Shown one piece after another: positions 35,777-44,475 of a stretch of 64,000 nucleotides of DNA; the first letter of the stretch is position 1, and each line of letters starts with the position of its first letter. The DNA lies in assembly GCF_900100345.1 (NCBI RefSeq), contig NZ_FMTT01000025.1, forward strand, positions 18,085 through 82,084. Direction: 5' to 3'. The notes beneath the pieces are model-generated. The model was not told the origin of the DNA, made no database searches, and was given only the letters and a program-made list of their open reading frames with translations. The position numbers and the translations under genes are program-made. Source of the stretch: Paenibacillus tianmuensis. Lineage in GTDB: Bacteria > Bacillota > Bacilli > Paenibacillales > NBRC-103111.

Positions 35777-36170
35777 CCATCCTCAGGTCGATCTTCCAGA
35801 GTTATTAGCTCCTGTGACAAATGAAAAACTTTAGTGTTTAAATCGTATGTTTTATTTTTAACTTTTTTGAATTTTTGTTTATTTTAGGTGAAAAAATCGC
35901 TAAGACTTGTATCTTTGCCTTCCCCAACACTCAAATATTTAGCCGTCACTTATGATACGGTTCAGCTTAACGTGTCTATCGGCGAAAAAATCCGCCGCGG
36001 CGCTTAACTGTCGTCCTTTAATCCAAGGGCTCTGGCTCAAGCTTGTATCTTGCACAGAAGGCGTCCAAGTAATCGACGGCCTTTTGCTGGTAATTCAACT
36101 CGTAATTCCATTAGAATAACTACTTCTCAACCTGTATACTGGTATTAAAATCGCAAGGTAGGTGTAGGGC
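35777..36170. other. Intergenic region holding dispersed repeat copy 3
   Basis: No gene. AT-rich 35818-35890, then the fullest copy of the dispersed repeat at 35941-36012, then the promoter side of the GNAT gene. Confidence 0.55.
35941..36012 (+). repeat. Dispersed repeat, copy 3 (longest)
   Basis: Contains TTATGATACGGTTCAGC, then TTAACGTGTCTATCGGCG, an A-run, and a second GGCGCTTAAC. The 5' part is shared with copy 5 (51593) and in part with 57372; the 3' part with copy 4 (36719). Confidence 0.8.
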
Positions 36171-36710
36171 TTGATTATAGAGACGAATCGATTAGTTTTA
36201 CGCGAATTTATTCCTGGGGATTTACAGGAAGTTCACAAATATGCTTCTGATGTGGAGGTTTGTAAATACTCCGACTGGGGACCAAACAGACTCGAGGACA
36301 CAAAAGCATTCATCGAAGAAGTTGTTAAAGGACAAGGCATTCATCCAAGAAATCAATTTACTCTTGCAATTATCGTTAAAGAAACGAATGGATTAATCGG
36401 AGCTTGCAATTTAATAAGGGACAGATCTCAGGGGGAAATTGGTTATAGCATAAATCGCAACTATTGGGGATTTGGTTTTGCTACAGAGGCTGCTGAAGCA
36501 ATGCTCGACTTTGGGTTTAATGAGCTGAATCCTCATCGTATCTATGCGACTTGTAGACCAAACAATGTGGGCTCTATTCGGGTTTTGGAGAAAATCGGCA
36601 TGCGTATAGAAGGCCACTTACGAGAACATCGATTCTTCAAAGGAAAATGGCACGATTCATTTCTATACGCAATTTTACGTTCCGAAATGAAGAAATCAAG
36701 TGAAGAGTGA
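36171..36710 (+). CDS. GNAT family N-acetyltransferase, RimJ/RimL type
   Basis: A 179-aa acetyltransferase starting at TTG 36171, with GTAGGTG upstream. It shows the RimJ/L signature: ETNRLVLREF at the start, IGYSINRNYWGFGFATEAAE as the acetyl-CoA-binding region and CRPNNVGSIRVLEKIGM near the end. Members acetylate ribosomal protein N-termini, amino acids or antibiotics; the substrate is not visible here. Single-gene unit. Confidence 0.9.
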   Translation: MIIETNRLVLREFIPGDLQEVHKYASDVEVCKYSDWGPNRLEDTKAFIEEVVKGQGIHPRNQFTLAIIVKETNGLIGACNLIRDRSQGEIGYSINRNYWGFGFATEAAEAMLDFGFNELNPHRIYATCRPNNVGSIRVLEKIGMRIEGHLREHRFFKGKWHDSFLYAILRSEMKKSSEE

Positions 36711-36718
36711 ATATTAAG

Positions 36719-36764
36719 GCTTAACGGGGCTATCGGCGAAAAATTTGCATAGGCGCTTAACGGC
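36719..36764 (+). repeat. Dispersed repeat, copy 4
   Basis: GCTTAACGGGGCTATCGGCG, A-run, TTTGCATAGGCGCTTAACGG. It starts eight bases after the GNAT stop codon. Confidence 0.8.
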
Positions 36765-36850
36765 CAACCTTCTTTACTCATTACAATTCAAGGCTGTCAA
36801 AAATGTCTCAGCAGCCTTCTTGAGCGTCTTCATCATTCATGATTTATTGA

Positions 36851-37558
36851 CTAACACCTTACATATTTTCGTTTGAAGCCGAGCTGCCCTTTATCTATCG
36901 CCTTTTGAATATTAACGGAAGCGTTCAAAAACTTGCTTTTTGCAGTATCGCGATTGACTTCCACCGGGCCTACTTCCTTCGCGATCGCGACCGCCTTATC
37001 ATGGAGCGGCAGATAGGATACTCCCACAGTGTACATGAAATTGTTCATCGCGTATTTCGTACGTTCAGGAGCATCATGAATCGTATTTTTAACAAGTTCC
37101 AACATATCGGCAATTTTCTCTTCGGAAAATTCACTATCCGGACGATTCCCGAGCAGCCAGCAGTAGCAGCTCCAGCCCGCCGACATTTTTAGCTCTATAT
37201 CACTTGCAATCCATTTATCGGAAACCTTTTGCGCAATATCCGTTTCTGCCAAAGTTACGGCTACCACATAATCCGACAGCATATAAAAATAAGCACTATC
37301 CATCCACCGTTCAAAATCCGCCTCAGACATTGAATTAGTATCCGCGATCACCCCGGCAAAGTACATAGCATCGTAATTCCCTGTAGCATAGAGCTGCTCG
37401 GCCAATGGTTGATTGCGTTTTATTTTCCTGAAGATGGGCTTCATTTCACCTGTAGACACGCCAAAAAGTGGTTCGTGCGCGCCATTGGCTTGGTATATCT
37501 TCTTGGTGCGTTCCTTGCCGAGAGCTTCAAGCTCTTGCATGATCATTTCTAGATTCAT
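36851..37558 (-). CDS. DNA alkylation repair protein (AlkD-like HEAT-repeat glycosylase)
   Basis: A 235-aa all-helical protein. ATG 37558 follows AAGGAAG; a GTG at 37567 is in frame. It has the AlkD-family order of helices with GVSTGEMKPIFRKIKRNQPLA, SDYVVAVTLAETDIAQ and SAGWSCYCWLLGNR. AlkD enzymes excise alkylated, positively charged bases such as 3- and 7-methylpurines. No ada or alkA is near. Confidence 0.85.
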   Translation of the reverse strand: MNLEMIMQELEALGKERTKKIYQANGAHEPLFGVSTGEMKPIFRKIKRNQPLAEQLYATGNYDAMYFAGVIADTNSMSEADFERWMDSAYFYMLSDYVVAVTLAETDIAQKVSDKWIASDIELKMSAGWSCYCWLLGNRPDSEFSEEKIADMLELVKNTIHDAPERTKYAMNNFMYTVGVSYLPLHDKAVAIAKEVGPVEVNRDTAKSKFLNASVNIQKAIDKGQLGFKRKYVRC

Positions 37559-37623
37559 GATTCGCACTTCCTTTTTATTGGTTTGTCGTTAGTGATTAAG
37601 CCGTCTTAACTTAAATATATCAT

Positions 37624-37664
37624 AAAGCGGCCTAAATCCATGAAATCAGGACCAAGACCGCTTA
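37624..37664. terminator. Hairpin related to 26092-26142
   Basis: AAGCGG ... TCC ... GGA ... CCGCTT: interrupted stem over about 40 bases, downstream of the siderophore-binding gene on the minus strand. About 30 bases are alignable to the hairpin after mqo. Confidence 0.45.
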
Positions 37665-37733
37665 ATTTTGTCTAAACATGAAAACCTTTAAATCTTGTTT
37701 TCTGTTTGTATCTCTCGCTTCTCAAACCGGCTT

Positions 37734-39674
37734 TTAACGGTTCTTAGTCAGGACATCCGCCAAAACATCGACTTGTTTCATCGCGAAGATGGGATCGTTA
37801 AACAGAAATTGATCGAAGTCAATCCTATATACATGGTTGTTTTTGACGGCATCGAGATTTTTCCATAGCCCGCTAGCCATAAGCTTGTCAACAGAGTCTT
37901 GAGCGCTTGAAGCCGCGGCCACTATGAGATGATCGCCGACGTATTCCGGAATGGCTTCTTCTGTTATGTTCAGATAGGAGGATTCGTCGTCAATACCATT
38001 AATGACATCTTCGAGAACTTTCTCTTGCGGCTTTAATCCCCAATACGTGTACAAAATATTGCCTCCCATATTGCGATCCCGATAAATCATCCGAGCCTTC
38101 TCGCTCCGTACATTCAGAATCGTGAAAGTTTCGTCAGGGCCGAACATTTGCTTCACGCGCTTTTTAGTTTGAGCAATCTTATCCTCAAATTGAGTAATCC
38201 ATTGTTTGGCCTCTTCTTGCTTGTTCAGCAAATCCCCAATCAACCGGATATCTTTCACCGGGTCCTGATTTGCCTCAAGGACGACGGTCGGCGCGATTTT
38301 ATTGAAGCCCTCATACCCTCCGCTCGGCTCGAGATAAGCATCAATTAATATAATCAAATCCGGCTCCAGATTGGCAATCAACTCGAGATTAAGGGGAGCG
38401 CCCAAATCCACGACGCCGGTCGTATCCATTGTACTTTTGGAGTATTGCAAAATGTAAGTCGCAGCACCAAGCGGACGTACACCTAATGCCAACATATGTC
38501 CGAGATGGTAGGCGGTAACAACGCGTTTCGGCTTCGCTGGAATTTGTGTCTCGCCGTACTTATGCTTGTATATTCTAGTCGTGGAAGATGACTCAGTGCT
38601 TCCCTTGCTTTCCGATCTTACATTGTTGTTGCCCGCTTGGCAGGCGCTGATGAGCAGTGACAGGCATAGCATGACCAAGGCGGTCATTGAAGATTTTGGA
38701 CGGTTGTTCGAAATCAATTGCATCTCTCCCTCGTCATGATAATCATTTTCATTTACATTATGATTATAGGAGAGTGGCATAGGTGGAACAATGGAGGATC
38801 GTGACGTATTTAATGGATTAAGATGGAGAGCGTTATTTTCGGACTCACGCTTGCGAGATTGAAGCGGCGAGACCCCGAACTGTTTTTTGAACAACCGGCT
38901 AAAGTAATACACATCCGAGTAACCGACGGATCGGGCAATTTCCCGTAGATTAAGCTGAGTGGTCAGTAAGTATTGTCGGGCTTGCTCCATTCGTATTCCG
39001 ATAATATAATCGTTCGGGCTTTTGCCAGTCTCCGCCTTGAACAGTCTGTACATATAGCTACTGCTGCAGCCGAGCAGATCAGCCAATTGATCCATGGTTA
39101 CGGCTTCGGTGTAATGCTCATGGATGTAACGCAGTGCGTACGCCACAAGATCCGAGGGGCTGCCCCTATCTTTGGAATTTTGCAATTGACTGAACAACTC
39201 ATATATAAATTCAAACAGCATCGATTTCATTAGAACCTGGGCCAACACGCCGGACTGCTGCCATTCCTCGTACATTCGGCGAAATTGTCTGTGCACGAGT
39301 CCGGGTTCCGGAAGGATAACATGGTAGAATAGGCCGAATGGTTGTGCCTGTACGATCAATCTATTAGCGACAAAGCTTGCCATGGAAGTGGGCAGAACTG
39401 CCTTGTAGTAAACGAGATAAAAAGAAAATTCATGCTTGGCAGGCATTATATCCACATTCATCCCCTTGCCTGCGTGCAGTAGATGATGCCGCTTGAGATA
39501 ACATTTACGTTCATCTATTCGCAAGTAAGCACTGCCGCTAACCACAAACAGAAAGATGTTCGCAGGAAGCTGATAGGAAAGCAGATCCTGCCCCTCCCAC
39601 AGCACTTTATAACGAATATCCAATATACGGACAGCCGCCTGATTCCACAGCAGCATCTGCTCATCCCAATTCAA
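37734..39674 (-). CDS. AraC regulator joined in frame to a siderophore-binding lipoprotein
   Basis: One uninterrupted 646-codon frame. Residues 1-150 are a cupin-like sensor, and about 175-280 a double AraC helix-turn-helix (MDQLADLLGCSSSYMYRLFK, LREIARSVGYSDVYYFSRLF). After a linker of about 35 residues comes a complete lipoprotein start (MTALVMLCLSLLISAC) and a FepB/FhuD-type binding protein (PKRVVTAYHLGHMLALGV, LEPDLIILI) to the end. The linker codons cover a Fur box, and GAGGG precedes ATG 38723, so the lipoprotein (37734-38723, 329 aa) can be made alone. Either a true membrane-spanning fusion, or two genes whose separating stop was lost. Bacillus Btr is a cytoplasmic relative with a similar pairing but no lipobox. 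Confidence 0.8.
   Translation of the reverse strand: MNWDEQMLLWNQAAVRILDIRYKVLWEGQDLLSYQLPANIFLFVVSGSAYLRIDERKCYLKRHHLLHAGKGMNVDIMPAKHEFSFYLVYYKAVLPTSMASFVANRLIVQAQPFGLFYHVILPEPGLVHRQFRRMYEEWQQSGVLAQVLMKSMLFEFIYELFSQLQNSKDRGSPSDLVAYALRYIHEHYTEAVTMDQLADLLGCSSSYMYRLFKAETGKSPNDYIIGIRMEQARQYLLTTQLNLREIARSVGYSDVYYFSRLFKKQFGVSPLQSRKRESENNALHLNPLNTSRSSIVPPMPLSYNHNVNENDYHDEGEMQLISNNRPKSSMTALVMLCLSLLISACQAGNNNVRSESKGSTESSSTTRIYKHKYGETQIPAKPKRVVTAYHLGHMLALGVRPLGAATYILQYSKSTMDTTGVVDLGAPLNLELIANLEPDLIILIDAYLEPSGGYEGFNKIAPTVVLEANQDPVKDIRLIGDLLNKQEEAKQWITQFEDKIAQTKKRVKQMFGPDETFTILNVRSEKARMIYRDRNMGGNILYTYWGLKPQEKVLEDVINGIDDESSYLNITEEAIPEYVGDHLIVAAASSAQDSVDKLMASGLWKNLDAVKNNHVYRIDFDQFLFNDPIFAMKQVDVLADVLTKNR
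38737..38751. promoter_or_regulatory. Fur box inside the fused frame, before the lipoprotein start
   Basis: TGATAAT-C-ATTTTCA matches the Bacillus 7-1-7 Fur consensus TGATAAT-N-ATTATCA with one mismatch. It lies 14 bases upstream of ATG 38723, where a promoter for the lipoprotein alone would be. Confidence 0.7.
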
Positions 39675-39721
39675 TGCCTACACCTCACGATTGCCATTTG
39701 CAGAATTGGGGTTATTATAAT

Positions 39722-39736
39722 TGATAATCATTCTCA
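39722..39736. promoter_or_regulatory. Fur box before the AraC start
   Basis: TGATAAT-C-ATTCTCA, one mismatch to the 7-1-7 consensus, 48 bases upstream of the AraC start at 39674. Iron repression of the regulator/uptake gene is expected. Confidence 0.7.
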
Positions 39737-39827
39737 CATCAAGGGTCAACTAGAAATGCTGGAGTTCATCCCAGAGGAGCAGCATGGGCTAGAAGCCTCC
39801 ATACTACCCCCTGTTCTGGTGCCCGTT

Positions 39828-41048
39828 TCAGTAATCGCGCGCTGTATCGAACCAGCGTTGAGCCATCTCCTCTGTTATAGGCTGGCCGATCAGGTGGTCA
39901 GACTGGCTTAGTTGCCATACCGCTTCACCAAGATCTTCTCGTTCAGTGGTTTCGATGCCTTTGAGGGTATTGAAGCGCACGGTGAAGGCGGTAATGGCTG
40001 CCTCGGCATCGGTAAAGCTGCGGGCCTGGGCCAAGGTTGCCTGTGCAACGTTGTAAGCTTCGTTAGCCAGCTTGGCCAGACGTTTAGGCCAGGACGAGAA
40101 TGGACGGCCGAACTCGGTCGTCCACCACTCAGGCTTTCGCAACTGGCTTACTGAAGCATGGTCGGTCCACGGGCGGGTGTTAGCTCGTGTTTTCATTTGC
40201 TGCCTTAGACGCTTGCCCGTAATCTCTTCCACGTTATAGGCGATAAAACTGTCAAGCAACGGCCACGCGTCCAAGGGCGGCAAATCACTCAGATCAGGCA
40301 TGAAGCGCAGCTCCAGATTCGTTAACTGGGCCTGATGAGCCAACAAGTCTAAGTCGCAGAAGTTACCCCACAAACTCAGTGATGTAAGATTTGGGAACCG
40401 GTTCAGACACTCCAGCGAGATGGGCTGTCCCAGCGGCGCGTTCCGGAGCGTCAGGCTCGTCACCTGGTGCAACTCACCCAGGTCGGGCAGCAAGAAAGGA
40501 ACATCATTCTTGCGTCGGCTGGTGCGCGGCGCTAGTGTCAGAGAATATGGCATATCGCCAGTGGCCGAGAAGCGTGATAGATCGCCGGCCACACTCAGGC
40601 GGAAATATTCAAAAACCTGCCGCTTCGGAAGCATCAGGCGCAAACTCCCCCCGGACTGGTCCAGCTCGATATACAAGCCATGCAAATTGGACTGGATGGC
40701 GTCCGCCACCGTGTCTGCAGACAGGATCGGAGCCCACGCCATCTCTTCAATGGGGCGTTTCTGCGCCCAGTCGAAGAAGCCTGTGTCACTGCCTGTGTAG
40801 TGCAGAAATCGCGGCCACGGCGAGCCCGCCGGCGTGGTAAAGGCCTCAAATACGGTCCAATCGATGTGCGAATCAGGCGCGACGTGAAGGTCTGCTTTCT
40901 TGCCCAATTGCGACGGTCCAATGGAGAGGCTGCCCACACCGGGCTTTCTGACAAGAGTGTGACTTCGAGGACCTGTCAGGTCGATGGGATAACGACCAGC
41001 TTCTCTAATAGAACCAGCAGGAAGAGGAGCTTGGTTATCATTTGGCAT
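39828..41048 (-). CDS. Leucine-rich-repeat-like uncharacterised protein
   Basis: A 406-aa cytoplasmic protein. ATG 41048 is preferred, with GAAAGG about nine bases upstream; the frame is open to 41099. Residues about 195-270 contain irregular leucine-rich repeats (LGELHQVTSLTLRNAPLG, FPNLTSLSLWGNFCDLDLL, LTNLELRFMPDLSDLPPL). The flanks are unassigned. It is clearly more GC-rich than its neighbours, which suggests transfer. Function not recognised. Confidence 0.75.
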   Translation of the reverse strand: MPNDNQAPLPAGSIREAGRYPIDLTGPRSHTLVRKPGVGSLSIGPSQLGKKADLHVAPDSHIDWTVFEAFTTPAGSPWPRFLHYTGSDTGFFDWAQKRPIEEMAWAPILSADTVADAIQSNLHGLYIELDQSGGSLRLMLPKRQVFEYFRLSVAGDLSRFSATGDMPYSLTLAPRTSRRKNDVPFLLPDLGELHQVTSLTLRNAPLGQPISLECLNRFPNLTSLSLWGNFCDLDLLAHQAQLTNLELRFMPDLSDLPPLDAWPLLDSFIAYNVEEITGKRLRQQMKTRANTRPWTDHASVSQLRKPEWWTTEFGRPFSSWPKRLAKLANEAYNVAQATLAQARSFTDAEAAITAFTVRFNTLKGIETTEREDLGEAVWQLSQSDHLIGQPITEEMAQRWFDTARDY

Positions 41049-41242
41049 TTCTATCATCCTTTCTTCTAAATGCCTGTGTACTGCTTTATGTGTCCCCACA
41101 TCTCGGCACTTTGGATCTTAATAACAACATATCAAGTCATTTCGGCAAAATACAGAAATTGGCCCATGCCATGCGTGGCCTCTTTGACGGCAGGGCTCAC
41201 ATCTCAGAGCATGCACCCCTCGACTTTCCTCTTGTACACCAA

Positions 41243-42139
41243 TCACACTTTACGAACCGCGAACCAAAGTTCGATATAGTTGAGGCCGTCTTTAGCGCCG
41301 TACATTTCGAAATCTATCCCGTCCACCTGCTCATAGCCGGCCGTCGGGAGCCATTCGGTGTAAAAGCGTTTGTATAGCGTTTCGATCGTTTCGCCGAACT
41401 GATCCCACGGATGCGGCTCCGACGGGAAAATCGCCCATGTATGCGCGGGAATACTCATCGAGGTGTATCCGTCCGTGTTGCTGCCTTCGTCTTTGAAGGC
41501 ACACAGCATGTACGAGAACGTGTCCGGTCCGGTCTTCCGGTAGCTGCAGACCGCATGTACGGGATGCAAATCCCGACTGACGAACGATGGTAAATCGCCT
41601 GCACACGCTTCAAGTCGCTTCACATCGCCGTTCGCAAGGCTCTGCTCCCACAGCTTCGCCGGTGTCTGCGGCGCCTCCCCGCCCCCGTCGACGCGGAATA
41701 CACCTTCAATGCCGAACACTTCAAAACTTTCCTTCGTTTCGATCCGATAATTCATCGCCTCTGCCCCTTTGATTGTGATAAGGAAGGACAGACGGGGGTA
41801 GGCTTTGAGCGCAATCCCCTCCTGACGGGCCATGGCCGGCGTGATCCCGTGCAGCGCATGGAACGCCCGCGCGAACGAGACTGGCGATTCGTAGCCGTAC
41901 TTCAGCGCGACATCGATCACCTTCGCCGCCCCGCCGTGCTGTAGCTCCAGCGCGGCAAGCGTCAGCCGTCTCCGCCGAATGTACTCCGCCAGCGTCACGT
42001 CTGTAATGAACGAGAACATCCGTTGAAACTGATACGACGAACAGCAGGCCATGTGGGCCGCTTCCCTCAACTCGATCTCCCCAGTCAGGTTTGCTTCAAT
42101 ATAGTCTATCGCCCGATTCATCCGCTCCAGCCACTCCAT
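41243..42139 (-). CDS. AraC family regulator with GyrI-like effector domain
   Basis: A 298-aa regulator. ATG 42139 has GAGGAGGGA upstream; a longer frame to 42226 has none. The double helix-turn-helix is at the N-terminus (LREAAHMACCSSYQFQRMF, KVIDVALKYGYESPVSFARA, FHALHGITP). Residues about 130-298 form a GyrI-like/SOUL-type ligand domain ending YIELWFAVRKV. Such proteins (Rob/YdeE-like) bind hydrophobic or cationic drugs. Transcribed alone. Confidence 0.9.
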   Translation of the reverse strand: MEWLERMNRAIDYIEANLTGEIELREAAHMACCSSYQFQRMFSFITDVTLAEYIRRRRLTLAALELQHGGAAKVIDVALKYGYESPVSFARAFHALHGITPAMARQEGIALKAYPRLSFLITIKGAEAMNYRIETKESFEVFGIEGVFRVDGGGEAPQTPAKLWEQSLANGDVKRLEACAGDLPSFVSRDLHPVHAVCSYRKTGPDTFSYMLCAFKDEGSNTDGYTSMSIPAHTWAIFPSEPHPWDQFGETIETLYKRFYTEWLPTAGYEQVDGIDFEMYGAKDGLNYIELWFAVRKV

Positions 42140-42599
42140 CTCAGTCCCTCCTCTCGAATTCAAGTATAGGCGGGGCGGAAAATAGCTTCGCAACAATTTG
42201 TGCCAAAAGAAGTTGCTTCTCCTCAAATGTGCCGTAGTATTCTGCCCATTAGCTCAAAACCAGTTCGAGAAAATTTTGGCACATATATCATATTCGTGAC
42301 CTAGTACCAAGACCCTTTTGGAAGGGTCATTTTCAGGAGGGTTACCGGCACGTTATCATAATCCCCAAATCTCATCTCGTCAAGAGATAATGTGAGAATG
42401 AGCGACATAGCGTGGGATCCCCCCTTATGCTTTCAAAATAAAAATGAATTTCCGAGTATGAAGAACGATATCGCTTTTTCCAATTCATTTGGTTTCACGT
42501 AAAATTTTCTTCAGGTCGAAGGGGAGATAAGGGATATACATACAAAGGACAGAGTGCAATGAAGTCAAGGTCATTACTAAAGAAAGGAGGAGAAACTGT
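42140..42599. other. Gene-free region with a terminator
   Basis: No coding frame stands out. GACCCTT-TTGG-AAGGGTC followed by ATTTTC at 42311-42333 is a compact plus-strand terminator with no plus-strand gene left of it. The right end holds AAAGGAGGAG, the ribosome site of the next small gene. Confidence 0.6.
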
Positions 42600-42839
42600 A
42601 TGAACAGAGTGGACAAAATCAGATTTATGCTCCTTTACGGTGAAGCACCTGAGACACAATGTTATGGGTACATGGAGTTGGATCGGAAAGGCAATATGAT
42701 CGCGCTCTACAATAGGTATGGCGAGGAAATAGACATGTTCGGTGGACATGAATTTGTCGTAGTACGGACACTTGGCAAATTCGACGACGAAGACCGTGAT
42801 CATTTTTATTCCTTGTTAGAAAGTGATGGTGTAGGATAA
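42600..42839 (+). CDS. Small hypothetical protein
   Basis: A 79-aa protein (MNRVDKIRFMLLYGEAPETQ onwards) with a strong AAAGGAGGAG site. Short beta-strand-rich acidic protein (YGYMELDRKGNMIALYNRYG looks like a two-strand hairpin) without signal or membrane helix. The only plus-strand gene in this neighbourhood. Family not recognised. Confidence 0.65.
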   Translation: MNRVDKIRFMLLYGEAPETQCYGYMELDRKGNMIALYNRYGEEIDMFGGHEFVVVRTLGKFDDEDRDHFYSLLESDGVG

Positions 42840-43009
42840 TCTGCACGACAGGCTGGCGATTCAGTGTCAAGGCACTGCGAAAAAGCGCGGTTTTCTTGTC
42901 GGCGTGTCGCATCATCCATTTCACCGAGCGCTCAACTCTGCCGGGTGTGGTGGTTGGGGTTTTCTTGCCTCCGAGAGGCGATTCATTTCTATTCATGGCG
43001 AATCTGGCG

Positions 43010-44256
43010 TGTTGACGCGCCTGACACAAAAGCGCTCACGACAATGACGGTGATTTCGGCACCGACAAAGTACGTGAGCGCTGACCCTTTCGTTCCGCAT
43101 TCGATGAACAAACTTTGGTTCTCCAGCAATTTCGTGCGCCATACGGACCCGGCATCGTCCCTCATTTTCAGCCTGATGTTGTATGTTTACGGTCACCACG
43201 CCGAAAAAATATGGTTCATGCCGAGAGAATATTTACTCATATTCATGGTGAATCTGGCGGAAAATTAGAAGACCTTTCATTCCTTTTGCCTGCATTTTGG
43301 TTATCTATAACGTCTAATTCCATCCCCCGGTTTCCGCTTTATCCCCAGACGTCAGGGACAGCACGTTTTTATTGGCATCCAATGTAGCTCTCATTACCGT
43401 TTGTTCTACCTTGGCGCCCTTTTCGGTCGTGTGGTACTTGACGAAGCGGTAATTTTTAGATTGGTCATCCCACTTCACTTCATATCCCGTAATGTCGATA
43501 TTGAAGAACTTCTTGGCCACCGGAGCAATCACTTCTTTTGCATCTTTTTCCGTAATTTCTTTGTTGGTCGTTACCTTTTCCTTTATACGCGCCTTATCAA
43601 TTGCATTGATTACCATATTTGACTTTGCATCTATCTCGACACTAACATCCCTGTCTCCCAGAAACCACCCGTCAGGGCTAAGTGTAGCCCCTTTAAAATT
43701 AATATCTTGATTTAAAACCGTTTTCACCGCTTCTTCCGCCGTTTTCAGCACTTTCGGTTCAAGTTCGTTCGCGTCAAATTTAATATTCGCGCTATATGCA
43801 TGGAAATCAGTTTTGTTTTTCGAGAAGTTGTTACTTAGACTGACGCTAAAGTTTTTCCCATTAAATTGATACACTATATTGTCGTGAAATTTAGCCTTCT
43901 CGTCATCATAGTTTCGAAACATGTCCACTTCTTTTTCAAATTCATAGGTTTTGTTTGGATACAGCTTTTTTAGCTCTTGAAGGGCCTTATCCCGATCCTT
44001 TTTGCTGATTTTATCGATCGGGACCTTTCCGGTAACACTCCATACTTTACCATTTTTAGTCTCAAAGAAGATCCCATATTTTCCGTCTACCGATTCAACA
44101 TTTGCAAACTCATTGTTCGAGTAATCATAAGTGATCTTGCCAACATCCTGCAACTTTATCTCTTTCCCCGCTAATTGCTTTAACACTTTTTGTAGCTTTG
44201 CGGCTACCGTTTTGTCGATCTGAAGCTTTTTCTTATCCGATTGCTGCTGCTCTTGC
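43010..44256. repeat. Tandem duplication, copy A
   Basis: Aligns with copy B at 44476-45666 at roughly 85-90% identity by eye. It starts at GTTGACGCGCCTGACAC and ends inside codons for QEQQQS. It contains 300 bases of non-coding sequence plus most of the secreted-protein gene. Copy A has about 55 extra bases (near 43129-43184) missing from copy B. The non-coding part holds AGCGCTCACG (43031) and its inverse CGTGAGCGCT (43073). Confidence 0.9.
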
Positions 44257-44348
44257 ACAGTCTTGGCTCCTACAGGAACCGGGCCTGCCAGGGTAACTAA
44301 CATACTGGATGCGATCATGGATGCCATAACTACTTTCTTAAAATTCAT
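43314..44348 (-). CDS. Secreted protein, free form of the M56 ectodomain
   Basis: A 344-aa exported protein. Residues 1-28 are a signal peptide (MNFKKVVMASMIASSMLVTL, ending VGAKT). The mature part is nearly identical in order and length to residues 390-704 of the M56 protein encoded next to it. It comprises a charged helix, then PepSY/YcdB-like alpha-beta units (DRDKALQELKKLYPNKTYEF, TAEEAVKTVLNQD, AKEVIAPVAKKFFNIDITGY) and the terminal SGDKAETGGWN. By family analogy such domains inhibit or tune extracellular proteases. It may compete with or titrate the sensor's ligand. It probably arose from the tandem duplication. Confidence 0.85.
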   Translation of the reverse strand: MNFKKVVMASMIASSMLVTLAGPVPVGAKTVQEQQQSDKKKLQIDKTVAAKLQKVLKQLAGKEIKLQDVGKITYDYSNNEFANVESVDGKYGIFFETKNGKVWSVTGKVPIDKISKKDRDKALQELKKLYPNKTYEFEKEVDMFRNYDDEKAKFHDNIVYQFNGKNFSVSLSNNFSKNKTDFHAYSANIKFDANELEPKVLKTAEEAVKTVLNQDINFKGATLSPDGWFLGDRDVSVEIDAKSNMVINAIDKARIKEKVTTNKEITEKDAKEVIAPVAKKFFNIDITGYEVKWDDQSKNYRFVKYHTTEKGAKVEQTVMRATLDANKNVLSLTSGDKAETGGWN

Positions 44349-44475
44349 GATAAATCCTCCTCGTATTCTAAGAACAGTTACCGATTCTTTCGTGAATTGG
44401 AAATTTCTCTTAATTAATTTTTAAAGCTCTTTAAAAACTTCATGGTGTTACACTCTGCTGGAGGATGTAGCCCAC

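Noticed and set aside
42864..43268. Plus and minus frames in the duplicated non-coding segment
   Set aside because: Frames are not kept in both copies at the same length (a 55-base difference shifts them), so the similarity comes from DNA duplication and not from coding.
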